Source of the DNA: Solwaraspora sp. WMMD406
GTDB taxonomy: Bacteria > Actinomycetota > Actinomycetes > Mycobacteriales > Micromonosporaceae
Direction: 5' to 3'
NCBI RefSeq assembly: GCF_029626025.1
Contig: NZ_JARUBF010000001.1
Coordinates: 6,728,001-6,792,000 of the forward strand
DNA: 64,000 nucleotides
A program made the position numbers and the translations under genes. The notes under the pieces were generated by a model, which was not told the DNA's origin, made no database searches, and worked only from the letters and a program-made list of their open reading frames with translations. Each line of letters opens with the position of its first letter. Positions within the stretch are counted from its first letter, which is position 1. Of this stretch, positions 16,115 to 24,871 are shown piece after piece.

Positions 16115-18250
16115 ATGACCACCACCACCGGACCGATCGCACGGGTCCAGCCCACCGTGGTCCAGCCCGCCGTACCCCAGCGGCTCTCCCCGCACCCGGC
16201 GCCCACCCAGAGATCCTTTCGCGAGGACATCGCCGGTCTCCGCGCGGTCGCCGTACTGCTCGTGGTGATCGGCCATGCCGGCGTCCCGCTTCTCGGCGGT
16301 GGATGCGTCGGAGTCGACGTCTTCTTCGTGATCTCCGGCTTCTTGATCACCGCGCACCTGGCGGGCGAGTTACTGCGGACCGGCCGGATCTCCTTCGCCC
16401 GGTTCTACGCGCGCCGAATGGTGCGACTGCTGCCCGCTTCGATCCTGGTGGTGCTGGCCACGCTCGCGGCCGCCTGGTACTGGGCCTCCCCGATGTTCAC
16501 CCGGGCGGTCGCGGGCGACGCGCTGGCGAGCGTCGCCTACCTAGTCAACGTGCGCCTCGCCGTCCAGGGCACCAACTACATGGCAGCCAGCGACCCGCCG
16601 TCGCCGTTGCAGCACTTCTGGTCGCTCGCCGTGGAGGAGCAGTTCTACCTGTTCTGGCCGCTGATCCTGATGCTCGGCTCGCTCGCCTGGTTCCGGCGGG
16701 GCGGCCCCAGCCTGTTCGCCGCCCGTACCGTGCTGGTGGTCCTTGGCGTGGTGTCGCTGGGGATCTCCGTCTGGCTGACCGACCACAACCAGCCGTGGGC
16801 GTACTTCGGCCTGCAGGCACGGGCCTGGGAGCTTGCCGTCGGGGCCCTGATCGCGTTGTCGGTGGACCGGCTCAACAATCTCCCGTCGCCGCTCGCCGCC
16901 GCGATGAGCTGGTGCGGGCTGGCCGCCATCGTCGGCTCGGCGGTGTGGTTCACCGATGTCACCCCGTTCCCCGGCGTGGCAGCGCTGCTCCCCGTTGGCG
17001 GCGCGGCGCTGCTGATCGCCGCCGGATGCTCGGTGTATCGAGGGGGCGCGGAGTCCGTTCTGCGGCTCTGGCCGATGCAGCAGATCGGCCGACTGTCGTA
17101 CAGCTGGTATCTGTGGCATTGGCCGGTGCTCATCCTCGCGCCGTACGCCCTGGGCCGCGAACCCGGGACGGCGACCAACCTCGCTCTCGTCGTCGCCGCC
17201 TTGGCACCGGCGTACCTCTCGCTCGTCCTGGTGGAAGACCGGGTCCGATTCCACCGGGCGTTCCGCGATCACACAAGGGCCGGGCTCTCGCTCGGCCTGG
17301 CACTGAGTCTCGTCACCGCTGGCGCGGCTGTCGTGATCTTGGGGCTGCCAGCCACCGTCGAAGGGCGTGGAGTCGCCGTCGACACGGCAGCCGAGCTGAA
17401 CGCCGACGGGGAATCACCGGCCGAGAAGCTGACGGCGCTCATCGCCGCGAGCGCGGCCACGACCACGATGCCAGCCAACCTGACCCCGCCGGTCGCCACC
17501 GCCAAGTCCGACATCGCCCAAGACGACGGGTGCATCTCCGACATTCAAGACACGGAGCTCGTCGACGGCTGCGATCGGCACGGCGCCCCGGACGGTGGCA
17601 CGACGGTCGTGCTGTTCGGTGACTCGCACGCACGCCAGTGGTTCGACGCGGTGGACGCGGTGGCCCGCGAGCGCGACTGGCGGCTGGCCCAGGTGACCAA
17701 GGGTGGTTGCCCGGCGTCGAGCGCCCTGGTGTACAAGGCCAAGGAGGAGCCGTACGTCGAGTGCATGGAGTGGCGTGAGAAGGCGATCGCCCACATCATC
17801 AGCCTTGAGCCCTCGATCGTGATCATGACGGAACGCGAGGTCGGCGCACCGCCGCAGAACTTCGACGGTGAGCCCGGCCAGGCCTGGGCGCAGGCGTGGC
17901 AGACCACGATAGGTGCCCTCGAGCCGACCGGTGCCCAGCTTGTCTGGCTGGCCGACACGCCGTACCCGCAGGGCACGGTGGTCCCCGAGTGCGTCGCGAC
18001 GAACCCGCTCGGTCTGGACCAGTGCCATGTGCGGAGGACCGGCGCCTTCGACATCGAACGCCGCGCCGCCGCGACCCAGACCCTGCAGAACCTGGGGGTC
18101 ATCGTGATCGATCCGACCCCGTGGTTCTGCACCGACTCCGTCTGCCCGGTCGTGATCGGCAACACGCTGGTCTACCGGGACAACAACCACGTCAGTACGA
18201 CCTACATCAAGCTGCTGACGCCGCTGCTCGCCGACCAGCTGCCCGCCTGA
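16115..18250 (+). CDS. OafA/YrhL-type membrane acyltransferase with C-terminal SGNH domain
   Basis: A 711-aa protein. Residues about 35-400 are an acyltransferase-3 domain with some ten membrane helices: FREDIAGLRAVAVLLVVIGH holds the catalytic-type His, and DVFFVISGFLITAHL and HFWSLAVEEQFYLFWPL are diagnostic. After a further helix and an alanine/threonine linker, residues about 520-711 form an SGNH esterase-like domain with the GDSHA block (VVLFGDSHARQWFDAV) and DNNHVS near the C terminus. Such proteins O-acylate cell-surface polysaccharides or peptidoglycan outside the membrane. ATG at 16115 was chosen over a GTG at 16013 because the extra 34 residues look unlike the family; neither has a strong ribosome site. 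No glycan genes are adjacent, so the acceptor is unknown. Confidence 0.88.
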   Translation: MTTTTGPIARVQPTVVQPAVPQRLSPHPAPTQRSFREDIAGLRAVAVLLVVIGHAGVPLLGGGCVGVDVFFVISGFLITAHLAGELLRTGRISFARFYARRMVRLLPASILVVLATLAAAWYWASPMFTRAVAGDALASVAYLVNVRLAVQGTNYMAASDPPSPLQHFWSLAVEEQFYLFWPLILMLGSLAWFRRGGPSLFAARTVLVVLGVVSLGISVWLTDHNQPWAYFGLQARAWELAVGALIALSVDRLNNLPSPLAAAMSWCGLAAIVGSAVWFTDVTPFPGVAALLPVGGAALLIAAGCSVYRGGAESVLRLWPMQQIGRLSYSWYLWHWPVLILAPYALGREPGTATNLALVVAALAPAYLSLVLVEDRVRFHRAFRDHTRAGLSLGLALSLVTAGAAVVILGLPATVEGRGVAVDTAAELNADGESPAEKLTALIAASAATTTMPANLTPPVATAKSDIAQDDGCISDIQDTELVDGCDRHGAPDGGTTVVLFGDSHARQWFDAVDAVARERDWRLAQVTKGGCPASSALVYKAKEEPYVECMEWREKAIAHIISLEPSIVIMTEREVGAPPQNFDGEPGQAWAQAWQTTIGALEPTGAQLVWLADTPYPQGTVVPECVATNPLGLDQCHVRRTGAFDIERRAAATQTLQNLGVIVIDPTPWFCTDSVCPVVIGNTLVYRDNNHVSTTYIKLLTPLLADQLPA

Positions 18251-18269
18251 CCACCCCTGCGGACCCCGG

Positions 18270-18725
18270 TCATTCGCGGGTGGTGGCATCGCTGGTCGAG
18301 CCGCCGGCCGGCGTACCCATGCCGCCGCTGGTCGCGTCGCCGGTCGTCGTCGGTGTCACCTTGCCCCGGCCCCGGCCCCGGCCCCGGCCCTGCTCGCCTC
18401 GCCCGGATTCCTTGCCCCGGCCAGGTTCTTTGCCCCGCCCGGGACCGGCTGCGCGACGGACGCTGGCCGGTCCGGCGGTGCCGCCGGTCGTGGTCAGCCC
18501 GCCACCGGAGCGGGTAGGGCCGCCGTCGCGCAACACCTCGGGCGGGATCGGCACGTCGGCCGGGTCGTCGAGGTCGCGGTCCTTCGCCTCCCGGACCGGG
18601 TCGGTCGGCGGGACGGTGACGTCGTCGAGGATCCCTTCCCGGTACGCCGACCGCTGCTCCAGCTCGTCGACGAACGCCTGCCCCTCGTCACCGGCCCAAC
18701 GGGTGTCACCGTCTCGACGTGCCAT
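18270..18725 (-). CDS. Hypothetical Gly/Arg-rich protein
   Basis: A 151-aa protein not assigned to a family. The first 85 residues are acidic and regular (AYREGILDDVTVPPTDPV, DDPADVPIPPEVLRDGG); the rest is low complexity with GRG/GRGK repeats (GRGRGRGRGK) that suggest an unfolded nucleic-acid-binding tail. ATG at 18725 is preceded by AGAGGTGG. It is convergent with the acyltransferase gene and divergent from the DUF2786 gene. Confidence 0.6.
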   Translation of the reverse strand: MARRDGDTRWAGDEGQAFVDELEQRSAYREGILDDVTVPPTDPVREAKDRDLDDPADVPIPPEVLRDGGPTRSGGGLTTTGGTAGPASVRRAAGPGRGKEPGRGKESGRGEQGRGRGRGRGKVTPTTTGDATSGGMGTPAGGSTSDATTRE

Positions 18726-18874
18726 ATCGCCACCTCTTCCGTCCGTCCCGTCCCGGCCGGATGCCCCGATCGGCGGCGGCAAAACCCGCGCCGGTGAGCC
18801 TGCGCTGCCGGTGCTCGGTGGTGAGGGTAGCGTCGGCCCCTCGAAACGAGGAATCGGGCGGGAGTGAGGCGTTC

Positions 18875-20278
18875 GTGGGCAAGAACAGCAGGGACCGGCA
18901 CAAGGCCAAGCGGAAGGCCGCCGCGGCGGCCCAGCGGCGCCGGGCCGCCGAGTCACCGGCCGGCGACCCGCTGGGCCGGTTCGACGACCCGCTGGGCCGG
19001 TTCGACGGGCCGTCGGGACTGTTCGACGGGCCGTCGGTGCCGCCCCAGGCGGCCGAGCGCCAACTCGCGGAGCAGATCTTCGCGCAAGCGGTGCACGCCC
19101 AGAACGACGAGGACATCGACGAGCGGGACCGCTGCCTCGACCTGCTCGTCACCGGCCCCGGCGGCGCGGCCGGACGCAAGGTCGTCGACCGGGCGGTGCT
19201 GGCCGTCCTGATGCGCGCGGTCGAAAACGCGTGGCTACGCGGTTGGCAGCCGGCCGAGCTCGTCCGGGCCGGCCGCCGCGAGTACGCCGTACGGCACGGC
19301 CGGCTGGTGGCCGACGTCATCGCCGGCCAGATGCGCTCCTATTCGGCGGCGACCGTCGACCACCGGTGGCGGGCCCAGCTGGCCGCTGTCGACGCGCGAG
19401 TGTGGTGGGAGCACGACGACCACTTCGTGACCGCGTTCGGCGAGCAGCACGGCCTGGACCGGGCGGCGGTGCTCGGCACCGCGATCGACGTACTGCATCT
19501 GATTTCGGTGATGCCGCCGGTCGAACACGTCGGCCCGTTGCCCGGTGCCGCCGCGCCGGCCCCGGCGCAGTCCGACGTGGACCAGCGGATGCTCGACCGG
19601 GTGCGGGCGCTGCTGGCCAAGGCGGAGTCGACCGATTTTCCGGAGGAGGCCGACGCGTTCACCGCCAAGGCACAGGAGTTGATGGCCCGGCACCGTATCG
19701 ACCATGCGCTGTTGGTGGCAAGCCGGGGCACCACCGCGGAGACGCCGGTGACCCGCCGGATCGCCATCGACAACCCGTACGAGGCTCCGAAGACGCTGTT
19801 GTTGCAGGTCGTCGCGGAGGCGAACAGTTGTCGGGCGGTGTGGATGAAGCGGTTCGGCCTGACGACTGTCGTCGGTTTCCCGGCCGATCTGGAGTCGACC
19901 GAGCTGCTGTTCACGTCGCTGCTGGTGCAGGCGACGAGGGCGATGACGCAGGCCAAGCCGAGCACCGACGCGTACGGGCGCAACACGACCCGGTCGTTCC
20001 GGCAGTCGTTCCTGACCGCGTACGCGTCGCGGATCGGGGAACGGCTGAGTGAAACGACGCAGGGGGTCGACCGGGAGGCGGCCGAGTCGACAGGTGCCGC
20101 CAACCTGCTGCCGGTGTTGGCGGCCCGGGACGACGCGGTACGTGATGCCTTCGAGAAGCAGTTCCCGGAGCTGGCCCGGACCACGGCGACGATCAACAAC
20201 CGGCAGGGCTGGGCGTCGGGTCGGGCGGCGGCGGACCGGGCGTCGTTGCAGGGGCGGCAGGCGGTCGCCCACGGGTGA
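18875..20278 (+). CDS. DUF2786 domain-containing protein
   Basis: A 467-aa protein. The start is basic (NSRDRHKAKRKAAAAAQRRR) followed by short DPLGRFD repeats (residues about 35-55). The DUF2786 domain is at about residues 245-285: RVRALLAKAESTDFPEEADA then FTAKAQELMARHRID. The C-terminal half (residues 290-467) resembles the domain that usually follows it, with TTRSFRQSFLTAYASRIGER. DUF2786 proteins are widespread in actinobacteria and phages; their function is unknown. GTG at 18875 was chosen because GAGG lies 5 bases upstream. A remnant of a related 3' segment lies at 21226-21316. Confidence 0.8.
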   Translation: MGKNSRDRHKAKRKAAAAAQRRRAAESPAGDPLGRFDDPLGRFDGPSGLFDGPSVPPQAAERQLAEQIFAQAVHAQNDEDIDERDRCLDLLVTGPGGAAGRKVVDRAVLAVLMRAVENAWLRGWQPAELVRAGRREYAVRHGRLVADVIAGQMRSYSAATVDHRWRAQLAAVDARVWWEHDDHFVTAFGEQHGLDRAAVLGTAIDVLHLISVMPPVEHVGPLPGAAAPAPAQSDVDQRMLDRVRALLAKAESTDFPEEADAFTAKAQELMARHRIDHALLVASRGTTAETPVTRRIAIDNPYEAPKTLLLQVVAEANSCRAVWMKRFGLTTVVGFPADLESTELLFTSLLVQATRAMTQAKPSTDAYGRNTTRSFRQSFLTAYASRIGERLSETTQGVDREAAESTGAANLLPVLAARDDAVRDAFEKQFPELARTTATINNRQGWASGRAAADRASLQGRQAVAHG

Positions 20279-20320
20279 ACCGCGCCTGCCGTGCCCGCGC
20301 CCCCGTGCCGGGCTGGGCCG

Positions 20321-21034
20321 TCACACGTGCGTGACGAAGTGGTAGTTACCCGCGCCGACTGTGGACTCCAGAGTCTGCACGATCGCGCGCGGGTCGTCGT
20401 ACGGCCCGGAGATGTAGAGCGGCTGGCCGTCGCGGCCGAACCGGATCGGGGTGGGGGTGGCCGGCCCGCCGAGGTAGGGGGCCGTCGGGGCGAAGTCCGG
20501 GTGCGGTTCGAAACCCAGACCCCGGGCGTACGCCGCCGCCCCGTGCACCAGGTGCTGGGCGAGTTCCAGCGGTGCGACCAGCGGTGGGGCGTCCAGTGCG
20601 CTGAAGAACTGGCGGCGGAAGTCGTCGATGGCGCCGGCGCTCATCGGCACCGGGCCGACGGCGTTCTTGACACCGAGGCAGTAGACGTCGACCAGAAAGC
20701 CGCAGACGGTGGCGCGGCTGGCGCGTTCCTGGCGGGCGACGAGCACGTGCACCAGGCCGCTGGGGCCGGCTTCGACCCCGGCCTGCGGGTCGGCGGCCGC
20801 CCATTCCTCGGGTGCTTCGGCCAGGCCGAGGCCGACGCTCCAGCCGGGGCTGATCCAGCAGCCGAGCAGGGCCCGGTCGGCCGGGTCGGCCTGCGCCTGC
20901 TGGGCGGCCGCGATCTGGCGAACCAGTGGCGCCACGGCCGACGGCGCCATGCCGAGGGCTTTGGCGATCTGCTTGGGTGAGCTGCCCCGGTCGCGCAGTT
21001 CGCGGACGCGGGCGAGAAGGTCCTGATCGGTCAC
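20321..21034 (-). CDS. Hypothetical protein with N-terminal helix-turn-helix
   Basis: A 237-aa protein. Residues 4-45 look like a resolvase/sigma-type helix-turn-helix (RVRELRDRGSSPKQIAKALG and SAVAPLVRQIAAAQ). The remaining part is a globular domain with no recognised family; conserved-looking blocks include LLGCWISPGWSVGLGL and VHVLVARQERASRATVCGFL with VDVYCLGVKNA. Related proteins in actinobacteria are annotated only as hypothetical. GTG at 21034 begins VTDQDLLARVREL, just before the helix-turn-helix. It is convergent with the DUF2786 gene, 42 bp apart. Confidence 0.75.
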   Translation of the reverse strand: MTDQDLLARVRELRDRGSSPKQIAKALGMAPSAVAPLVRQIAAAQQAQADPADRALLGCWISPGWSVGLGLAEAPEEWAAADPQAGVEAGPSGLVHVLVARQERASRATVCGFLVDVYCLGVKNAVGPVPMSAGAIDDFRRQFFSALDAPPLVAPLELAQHLVHGAAAYARGLGFEPHPDFAPTAPYLGGPATPTPIRFGRDGQPLYISGPYDDPRAIVQTLESTVGAGNYHFVTHV

Positions 21035-21225
21035 CCGCGCAATTATGCCGCCCGTCGACCCGGCCGGCCGACCGCCTCCGGCGTCGCGATCCTGGATGGT
21101 TCGGGTCAGTCGGCCAGCAGCGACCAGGTGCCGGCCCCGTGGGCACCTCGACCTGACCGTCCGCAACCTCTCCGGTGCCGACCAGCAGTGGTCGCGTACG
21201 GCCGTTTGACGAACCGCCCGAGCCC

Positions 21226-21316
21226 GGTCCCAAGCCGACCCCAGCGGCTGGCGGTCACGCCAGCGTCGACACGACCCGGTCGTTCCGGCAGTCATTCCAC
21301 ACCGGGCTCCGCGCGA
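21226..21316 (+). pseudogene. Remnant of a DUF2786-type gene 3' region
   Basis: The 330-bp gap 21035-21364 has no intact gene. Within it, ACACGACCCGGTCGTTCCGG and the following CAGTC match the DUF2786 gene at about 19983-20007, and in one frame the segment reads DTTRSFRQSF against NTTRSFRQSF. The flanks have diverged. It looks like the trace of a duplicated or deleted second copy. Confidence 0.55.
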
Positions 21317-21364
21317 CGGGCGGGGTCGACGGGCCGCCGCCACCACGTCTCCGGAGGATCCGGG

Positions 21365-22312
21365 TTACCCGCTGTCGTCAGCGACGCCCGCCAGCAGCGC
21401 GGCACCGACGAGCACGGCGGCGTTGCCGAGCCGCGCGGTACGCAACGGCAGCTGGTCGATCCCGGGCAACGCCGCCGTGTGCAGCGCGGCGCCCACGCCC
21501 GCGACGAACCGGTCACCCAGTCCGACCACGCCACCGCCGAGCACGACGACCTCGGGATCGAGCAGGTTCGCGGCAGTGGCCAGACCAGCACCCAGCACCC
21601 GGGCCGCCAGGTCGATCACCTCGACCGCGACCGGATCGCCGGCGGCCGCCGCCGCCGCGACCTCCTCCAGCGGAGGTGCCGTATCGCGACCGGTCCTGGC
21701 CGCGTACTCGGCGGCGATCGCCGGGCCGGCGGCGTACGCCTCGACGTGGTCGATCGCGCCGCAACCGCAGCGCCGGCCGAGGTGCCGGGCCGCTGGCAGG
21801 TGGCCGACGCTGCCGGCGTACCCGTGCCGGCCCGCGACCACCTCGCCCCCGACCACGATCGCCCCGCCGATCCCGGTGCCGACAGCGACGACGAGCGCGT
21901 CCCGTGCGTCGGCGGCGGCACCACGCCGTGCCTCGCCAGCGGCCATCGCGTGTACGTCGTTGGACACGACGACCCGCAGGCCGAGGGCGGCGGTGAACGC
22001 CGCCCGCACGTCGGTGCCCCGCCAGCCGGGCAACGTGTCGGTGGCATGAGTGATCCGGCCCGCCGGGTCGACGGTGCCGGCGGTGCCTACCCCGCAGGCG
22101 ACGGGGGTTCCCGCCGCGTCCCGCCTGGCCTGACTGGCCAGGTCGACCGCGGCGGCGAGGACTGCGGCCGCGCCGTCGGCCGCTGGTGTCGGCACCCGAC
22201 GCAGCGGTCCGACGGCACCGTCGACACCGACGAGCGCCGCGGCGATCTTCGTGCCGCCGATGTCGACGCCGATCGTGACCCCGTCGTCCGGACCGGTCGT
22301 GTCCGCGTCCAT
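21365..22312 (-). CDS. ROK family sugar kinase (probable N-acetylmannosamine or related kinase)
   Basis: A 315-aa cytoplasmic kinase. The ATP phosphate motif GVDIGGTKIAAALVG is near residue 12, SNDVHAMAAGEARRG carries the catalytic Asp, and VVAVGTGIGGAIVV precedes the zinc region. In the usual ROK zinc motif CxCGxxGCxE, this protein has CGCGAIDHVE, with a His in place of the last Cys. It overlaps the upstream nanE by one codon junction (TGATG). Together with NanE it could phosphorylate N-acetylmannosamine and convert it to GlcNAc-6-phosphate. Glucokinase or GlcNAc kinase activity is an alternative. The stop is TAA at 21365-21367. Confidence 0.88.
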   Translation of the reverse strand: MDADTTGPDDGVTIGVDIGGTKIAAALVGVDGAVGPLRRVPTPAADGAAAVLAAAVDLASQARRDAAGTPVACGVGTAGTVDPAGRITHATDTLPGWRGTDVRAAFTAALGLRVVVSNDVHAMAAGEARRGAAADARDALVVAVGTGIGGAIVVGGEVVAGRHGYAGSVGHLPAARHLGRRCGCGAIDHVEAYAAGPAIAAEYAARTGRDTAPPLEEVAAAAAAGDPVAVEVIDLAARVLGAGLATAANLLDPEVVVLGGGVVGLGDRFVAGVGAALHTAALPGIDQLPLRTARLGNAAVLVGAALLAGVADDSG

Positions 22313-23067
22313 CAGCACTGCCTCGCCGGGCTGGCGGTACCGGCCGCGCCGACCGGGTTCGCCGCGCCGGCAGCGCGCGGAGCGACCGCGGCGAGGCTCC
22401 GGGTCAACGCGACCGGGTCGGTGATCGCGGTTCCGACGACCGTCGCGTACGCGCCCACGGCGAACGCGGCGCGCACCTGGTCGGGAGTACGGAACCGCCC
22501 TTCGGCCACGGTGCGGACCCCGGCGGCGGTAAGCGCCGCGACAAGGTCGAGGTCCGGTGCCGACTGTCGTGGGCTGTCCGGGGTGTACCCGGACAGCGTC
22601 GTGGCCACGAGGTCCGCGCCGGCCGCCCAGGCGGCGAGGCCCTGGTCGACAGTCGCCACGTCGGCCATCACGGGCAGATCGAGCTGGCCGTGGACGCGAG
22701 CGACCAGCGCGTCGACCGGCAGCTCGGCCCGCCCGGTGGCCTCGACAGCGACCACGTCGGCACCGGCGGCTGCCAGTGCCTCGACCAGTTCCCAGCGCGG
22801 GGTGATGAGGTCGCGGTCGGCGGCGCGCTCCTTGTGCAGCGCGATCACCGGCAGATCCACGACGGACTTCACGGCCCGTACGTCGTCGGGGTGGTTGACC
22901 CGCACGGCGGCGGCACCACCGAGGGCGGCGCACACGGCGAGCCGGGCGATGACCGACGGCACCCGCAGCGGATGTCCCTCGGGTGCCTGGCAGGAGACCA
23001 CCAGGCCGGCGGCGATCGCCGCCACCGGGTCCCGCAGCGGGGTCACCGGGTCCGACGGCGGGCTCAT
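22312..23067 (-). CDS. nanE: N-acetylmannosamine-6-phosphate 2-epimerase
   Basis: A 251-aa TIM-barrel epimerase converting ManNAc-6-P to GlcNAc-6-P. It shows GLVVSCQAPEGHPLR near the N terminus, the catalytic Lys region VIALHKERA, MADVATVDQGLAAWAAGAD, TTLSGYTPDS and AEGRFRTPDQ with the catalytic Glu, all NanE hallmarks. The C-terminal 25 residues are alanine-rich and extra to the family. ATG at 23067 overlaps the upstream DUF4434 stop by 4 bases. No nanA (sialate lyase) is present in the window, so the pathway probably starts from ManNAc or a ManNAc-containing glycan; sialic acid is not excluded. Confidence 0.92.
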   Translation of the reverse strand: MSPPSDPVTPLRDPVAAIAAGLVVSCQAPEGHPLRVPSVIARLAVCAALGGAAAVRVNHPDDVRAVKSVVDLPVIALHKERAADRDLITPRWELVEALAAAGADVVAVEATGRAELPVDALVARVHGQLDLPVMADVATVDQGLAAWAAGADLVATTLSGYTPDSPRQSAPDLDLVAALTAAGVRTVAEGRFRTPDQVRAAFAVGAYATVVGTAITDPVALTRSLAAVAPRAAGAANPVGAAGTASPARQC

Positions 23068-24002
23068 CGGGCACCCCGCGAGGTGAGGAACTCGCCGTAT
23101 CGGTCGTAGAGGTTGCGTGCCGCCGGCCACACCGAGTTGGGGCTGAGGAAGTGGGAGAACTCGAAGGTGATGATTTTCTCCACGTACGGTTGGACCGCGT
23201 CGAGCTTGTGCGCGAGCTTGCGCCAGTCCGTCGGGGGGAACCGGATCGGCATGTCCCGGTCGAAGGTCTCGATGTTGGCCCAGGAGACGATGCCGTGCCG
23301 GCTCGCCGCCTCGGCCGTCGCGGCGAAGTACTCGGCCGACCGGGCCAGTTCCACGGTGCCGTCCTGGAACGCGCAGTAGTCGACGAGTCCGGCGTACCGC
23401 TGGAAGATCTCTTCCCAGATCCGTACGTGCTCCTCGGGCGAGCGGGGCCGCTGGCGGGGATCGGTGCTGGTGGCCATGTCGGCGCGGCCGTGGAAGAACG
23501 GCGAGACCAGGACGGGCAGGTCGCTGACCTCGCGCAGCCGGGCCGCCAGAGTGGTGTTGATGTCGACGATCCGCAGACTGCTGTCGGTGGTCTCGTGCGG
23601 CAGGTACCAGCCGCGCAACGCCGGCGAATCGCCGTACCGCTGCCACATCTCGTCGATCACGGCGAGGTTGACGTCGATCTCGGTCTGCCAGTCGTAGCGG
23701 TACCAGTGGTAGTGCGAGTCGTAGAGACCGAGGAAGAAGTCGATGTTCCGTTCGGCGGCGAGGTCGAGGAAGAGCCGGACCAGGTCGACGTGGACCGGCA
23801 GCGTGGGCAGCCGGTCGCTCACCGCGCGGCTCGGGCAGGCCAGCCGCTCGCCCAGGCCGAGCCGGATGAGTACGACGGTGTCGATCCCGGCGTCGACGAA
23901 GGTGTCGAACTCGCGGGCCCATTCCCGCTCGCCCCAGTTCTGTGACGGGATGTCGACGCTGATCTCGTCGAGGAAGGTGCCGCTGATCGCCTGGTACGGC
24001 AT
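23064..24002 (-). CDS. DUF4434-like putative glycoside hydrolase
   Basis: A 312-aa protein with a TIM-barrel-like pattern: GTFLDEISVDIPSQNW at the start, TVVLIRLGLGER, FFLGLYDSHYHWYRYD, RGWYLPHETTD (a Glu typical of barrel hydrolases) and EKIITFEFSHFLSPNS near the end. It resembles the DUF4434 group, which is related to glycoside hydrolases. No signal peptide is visible, so it would act on an imported oligosaccharide in the cytoplasm. AAGGA lies 7 bases before the ATG. It sits between the importer permease and nanE in the operon, which fits release of an amino sugar from the imported glycan. The activity is an inference. Confidence 0.75.
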   Translation of the reverse strand: MPYQAISGTFLDEISVDIPSQNWGEREWAREFDTFVDAGIDTVVLIRLGLGERLACPSRAVSDRLPTLPVHVDLVRLFLDLAAERNIDFFLGLYDSHYHWYRYDWQTEIDVNLAVIDEMWQRYGDSPALRGWYLPHETTDSSLRIVDINTTLAARLREVSDLPVLVSPFFHGRADMATSTDPRQRPRSPEEHVRIWEEIFQRYAGLVDYCAFQDGTVELARSAEYFAATAEAASRHGIVSWANIETFDRDMPIRFPPTDWRKLAHKLDAVQPYVEKIITFEFSHFLSPNSVWPAARNLYDRYGEFLTSRGAR

Positions 24003-24015
24003 GGACGTTCCTTTC

Positions 24016-24048
24016 GCGGTTGGTGCGGTCGCGGTTGGTGCGGTCGTG
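24016..24048. repeat. Short direct repeat upstream of the DUF4434 gene
   Basis: GCGGTTGGTGCGGTC occurs at 24016-24030 and again, directly following, at 24031-24045. It lies in the 47-bp gap between the permease and the DUF4434 gene. No function is evident. Confidence 0.7.
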
Positions 24049-24049
24049 G

Positions 24050-24871
24050 TCACTTCAGTCCCTTGGTCGCGATGCCCTCGACGAAGTACCGCTGCCCCAA
24101 CAGGAAAATGATCAAGGCGGGGAGGGTGAACATGACGCTGGCCGCCATCAGCGGCCCCCAGTCGACGCCGCGCTCGGAGAAGAACGCGTACAGCCCGACC
24201 GACAGCGTGTACTGGCTGCTGTCGCTGAGGTAGATCAGCGGGTTGAGGAAGTCGGTCCAGGTCCAGACGAACTGGAACACCGCCACGGTGGCCAGCGCCG
24301 GCCGAGCCAGCGGAAGCACGATCCGCCAGTACACCCGGAACTCCGAGGCGCCGTCGAGCCGCGCCGCGTCGAGCAGCTCGTCCGGGATCCCGACGAGGAA
24401 CTGGCGAAGCATGAAGATGAAGAACGGGATGCCGAAGAAGCTCGGCACGATCAACGGGAAGTAGGTGCCGACCAGGCCGATCTTGTTCCACAACAGGTAC
24501 AGCGGGACGAGGGTCACCTGCGGTGGCAGCATCATCGAGCCGAGGACGAGCGCCAACATCAGGCCGCGTCCCGGCCAGTGCAGCTTCGCCAGGGAGTACG
24601 CCACCAGCGGACAGGACACCAGGCTGCCGACGACGCAGAGCCCGGAGACCAGCAGGGTGTTGCCGAGGTAGCGCCAGAACGGCATCGCCGACAGGGCCGC
24701 CTCGAAGTTGCCGAACTCCCACTGCTCGGGCAGCAGTCGCGGCGGAAGCGAGAACACCTCGGCCGGCGGCTTCAGCGCGGTGCCGATCATGACGACGAAC
24801 GGGAACAGCATGCCGAGCGCGATCGCCCAGACGAGCGCGTGGCGGCCGGCGAACCGTGCTTTTCTATCCAT
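24050..24871 (-). CDS. Carbohydrate ABC transporter permease (MalG type)
   Basis: A 273-aa inner-membrane subunit with six helices. The EAA loop reads ELLDAARLDGASEFRVYWRI around residue 170-190 and the C terminus ends GQRYFVEGIATKGLK, typical of MalG-like subunits. The ATG lies 8 bases inside the end of the upstream permease gene, so translation is coupled. It pairs with 24864-25769 in the amino-sugar importer. The ATPase is missing from the locus, as in the first importer. Confidence 0.93.
   Translation of the reverse strand: MDRKARFAGRHALVWAIALGMLFPFVVMIGTALKPPAEVFSLPPRLLPEQWEFGNFEAALSAMPFWRYLGNTLLVSGLCVVGSLVSCPLVAYSLAKLHWPGRGLMLALVLGSMMLPPQVTLVPLYLLWNKIGLVGTYFPLIVPSFFGIPFFIFMLRQFLVGIPDELLDAARLDGASEFRVYWRIVLPLARPALATVAVFQFVWTWTDFLNPLIYLSDSSQYTLSVGLYAFFSERGVDWGPLMAASVMFTLPALIIFLLGQRYFVEGIATKGLK

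Noticed and set aside
21365-23067. A full sialic acid catabolic cluster
   Set aside because: NanE and a ROK kinase fit, but no sialate lyase, sialidase or deacetylase/deaminase is seen here, so sialic acid use is not claimed.
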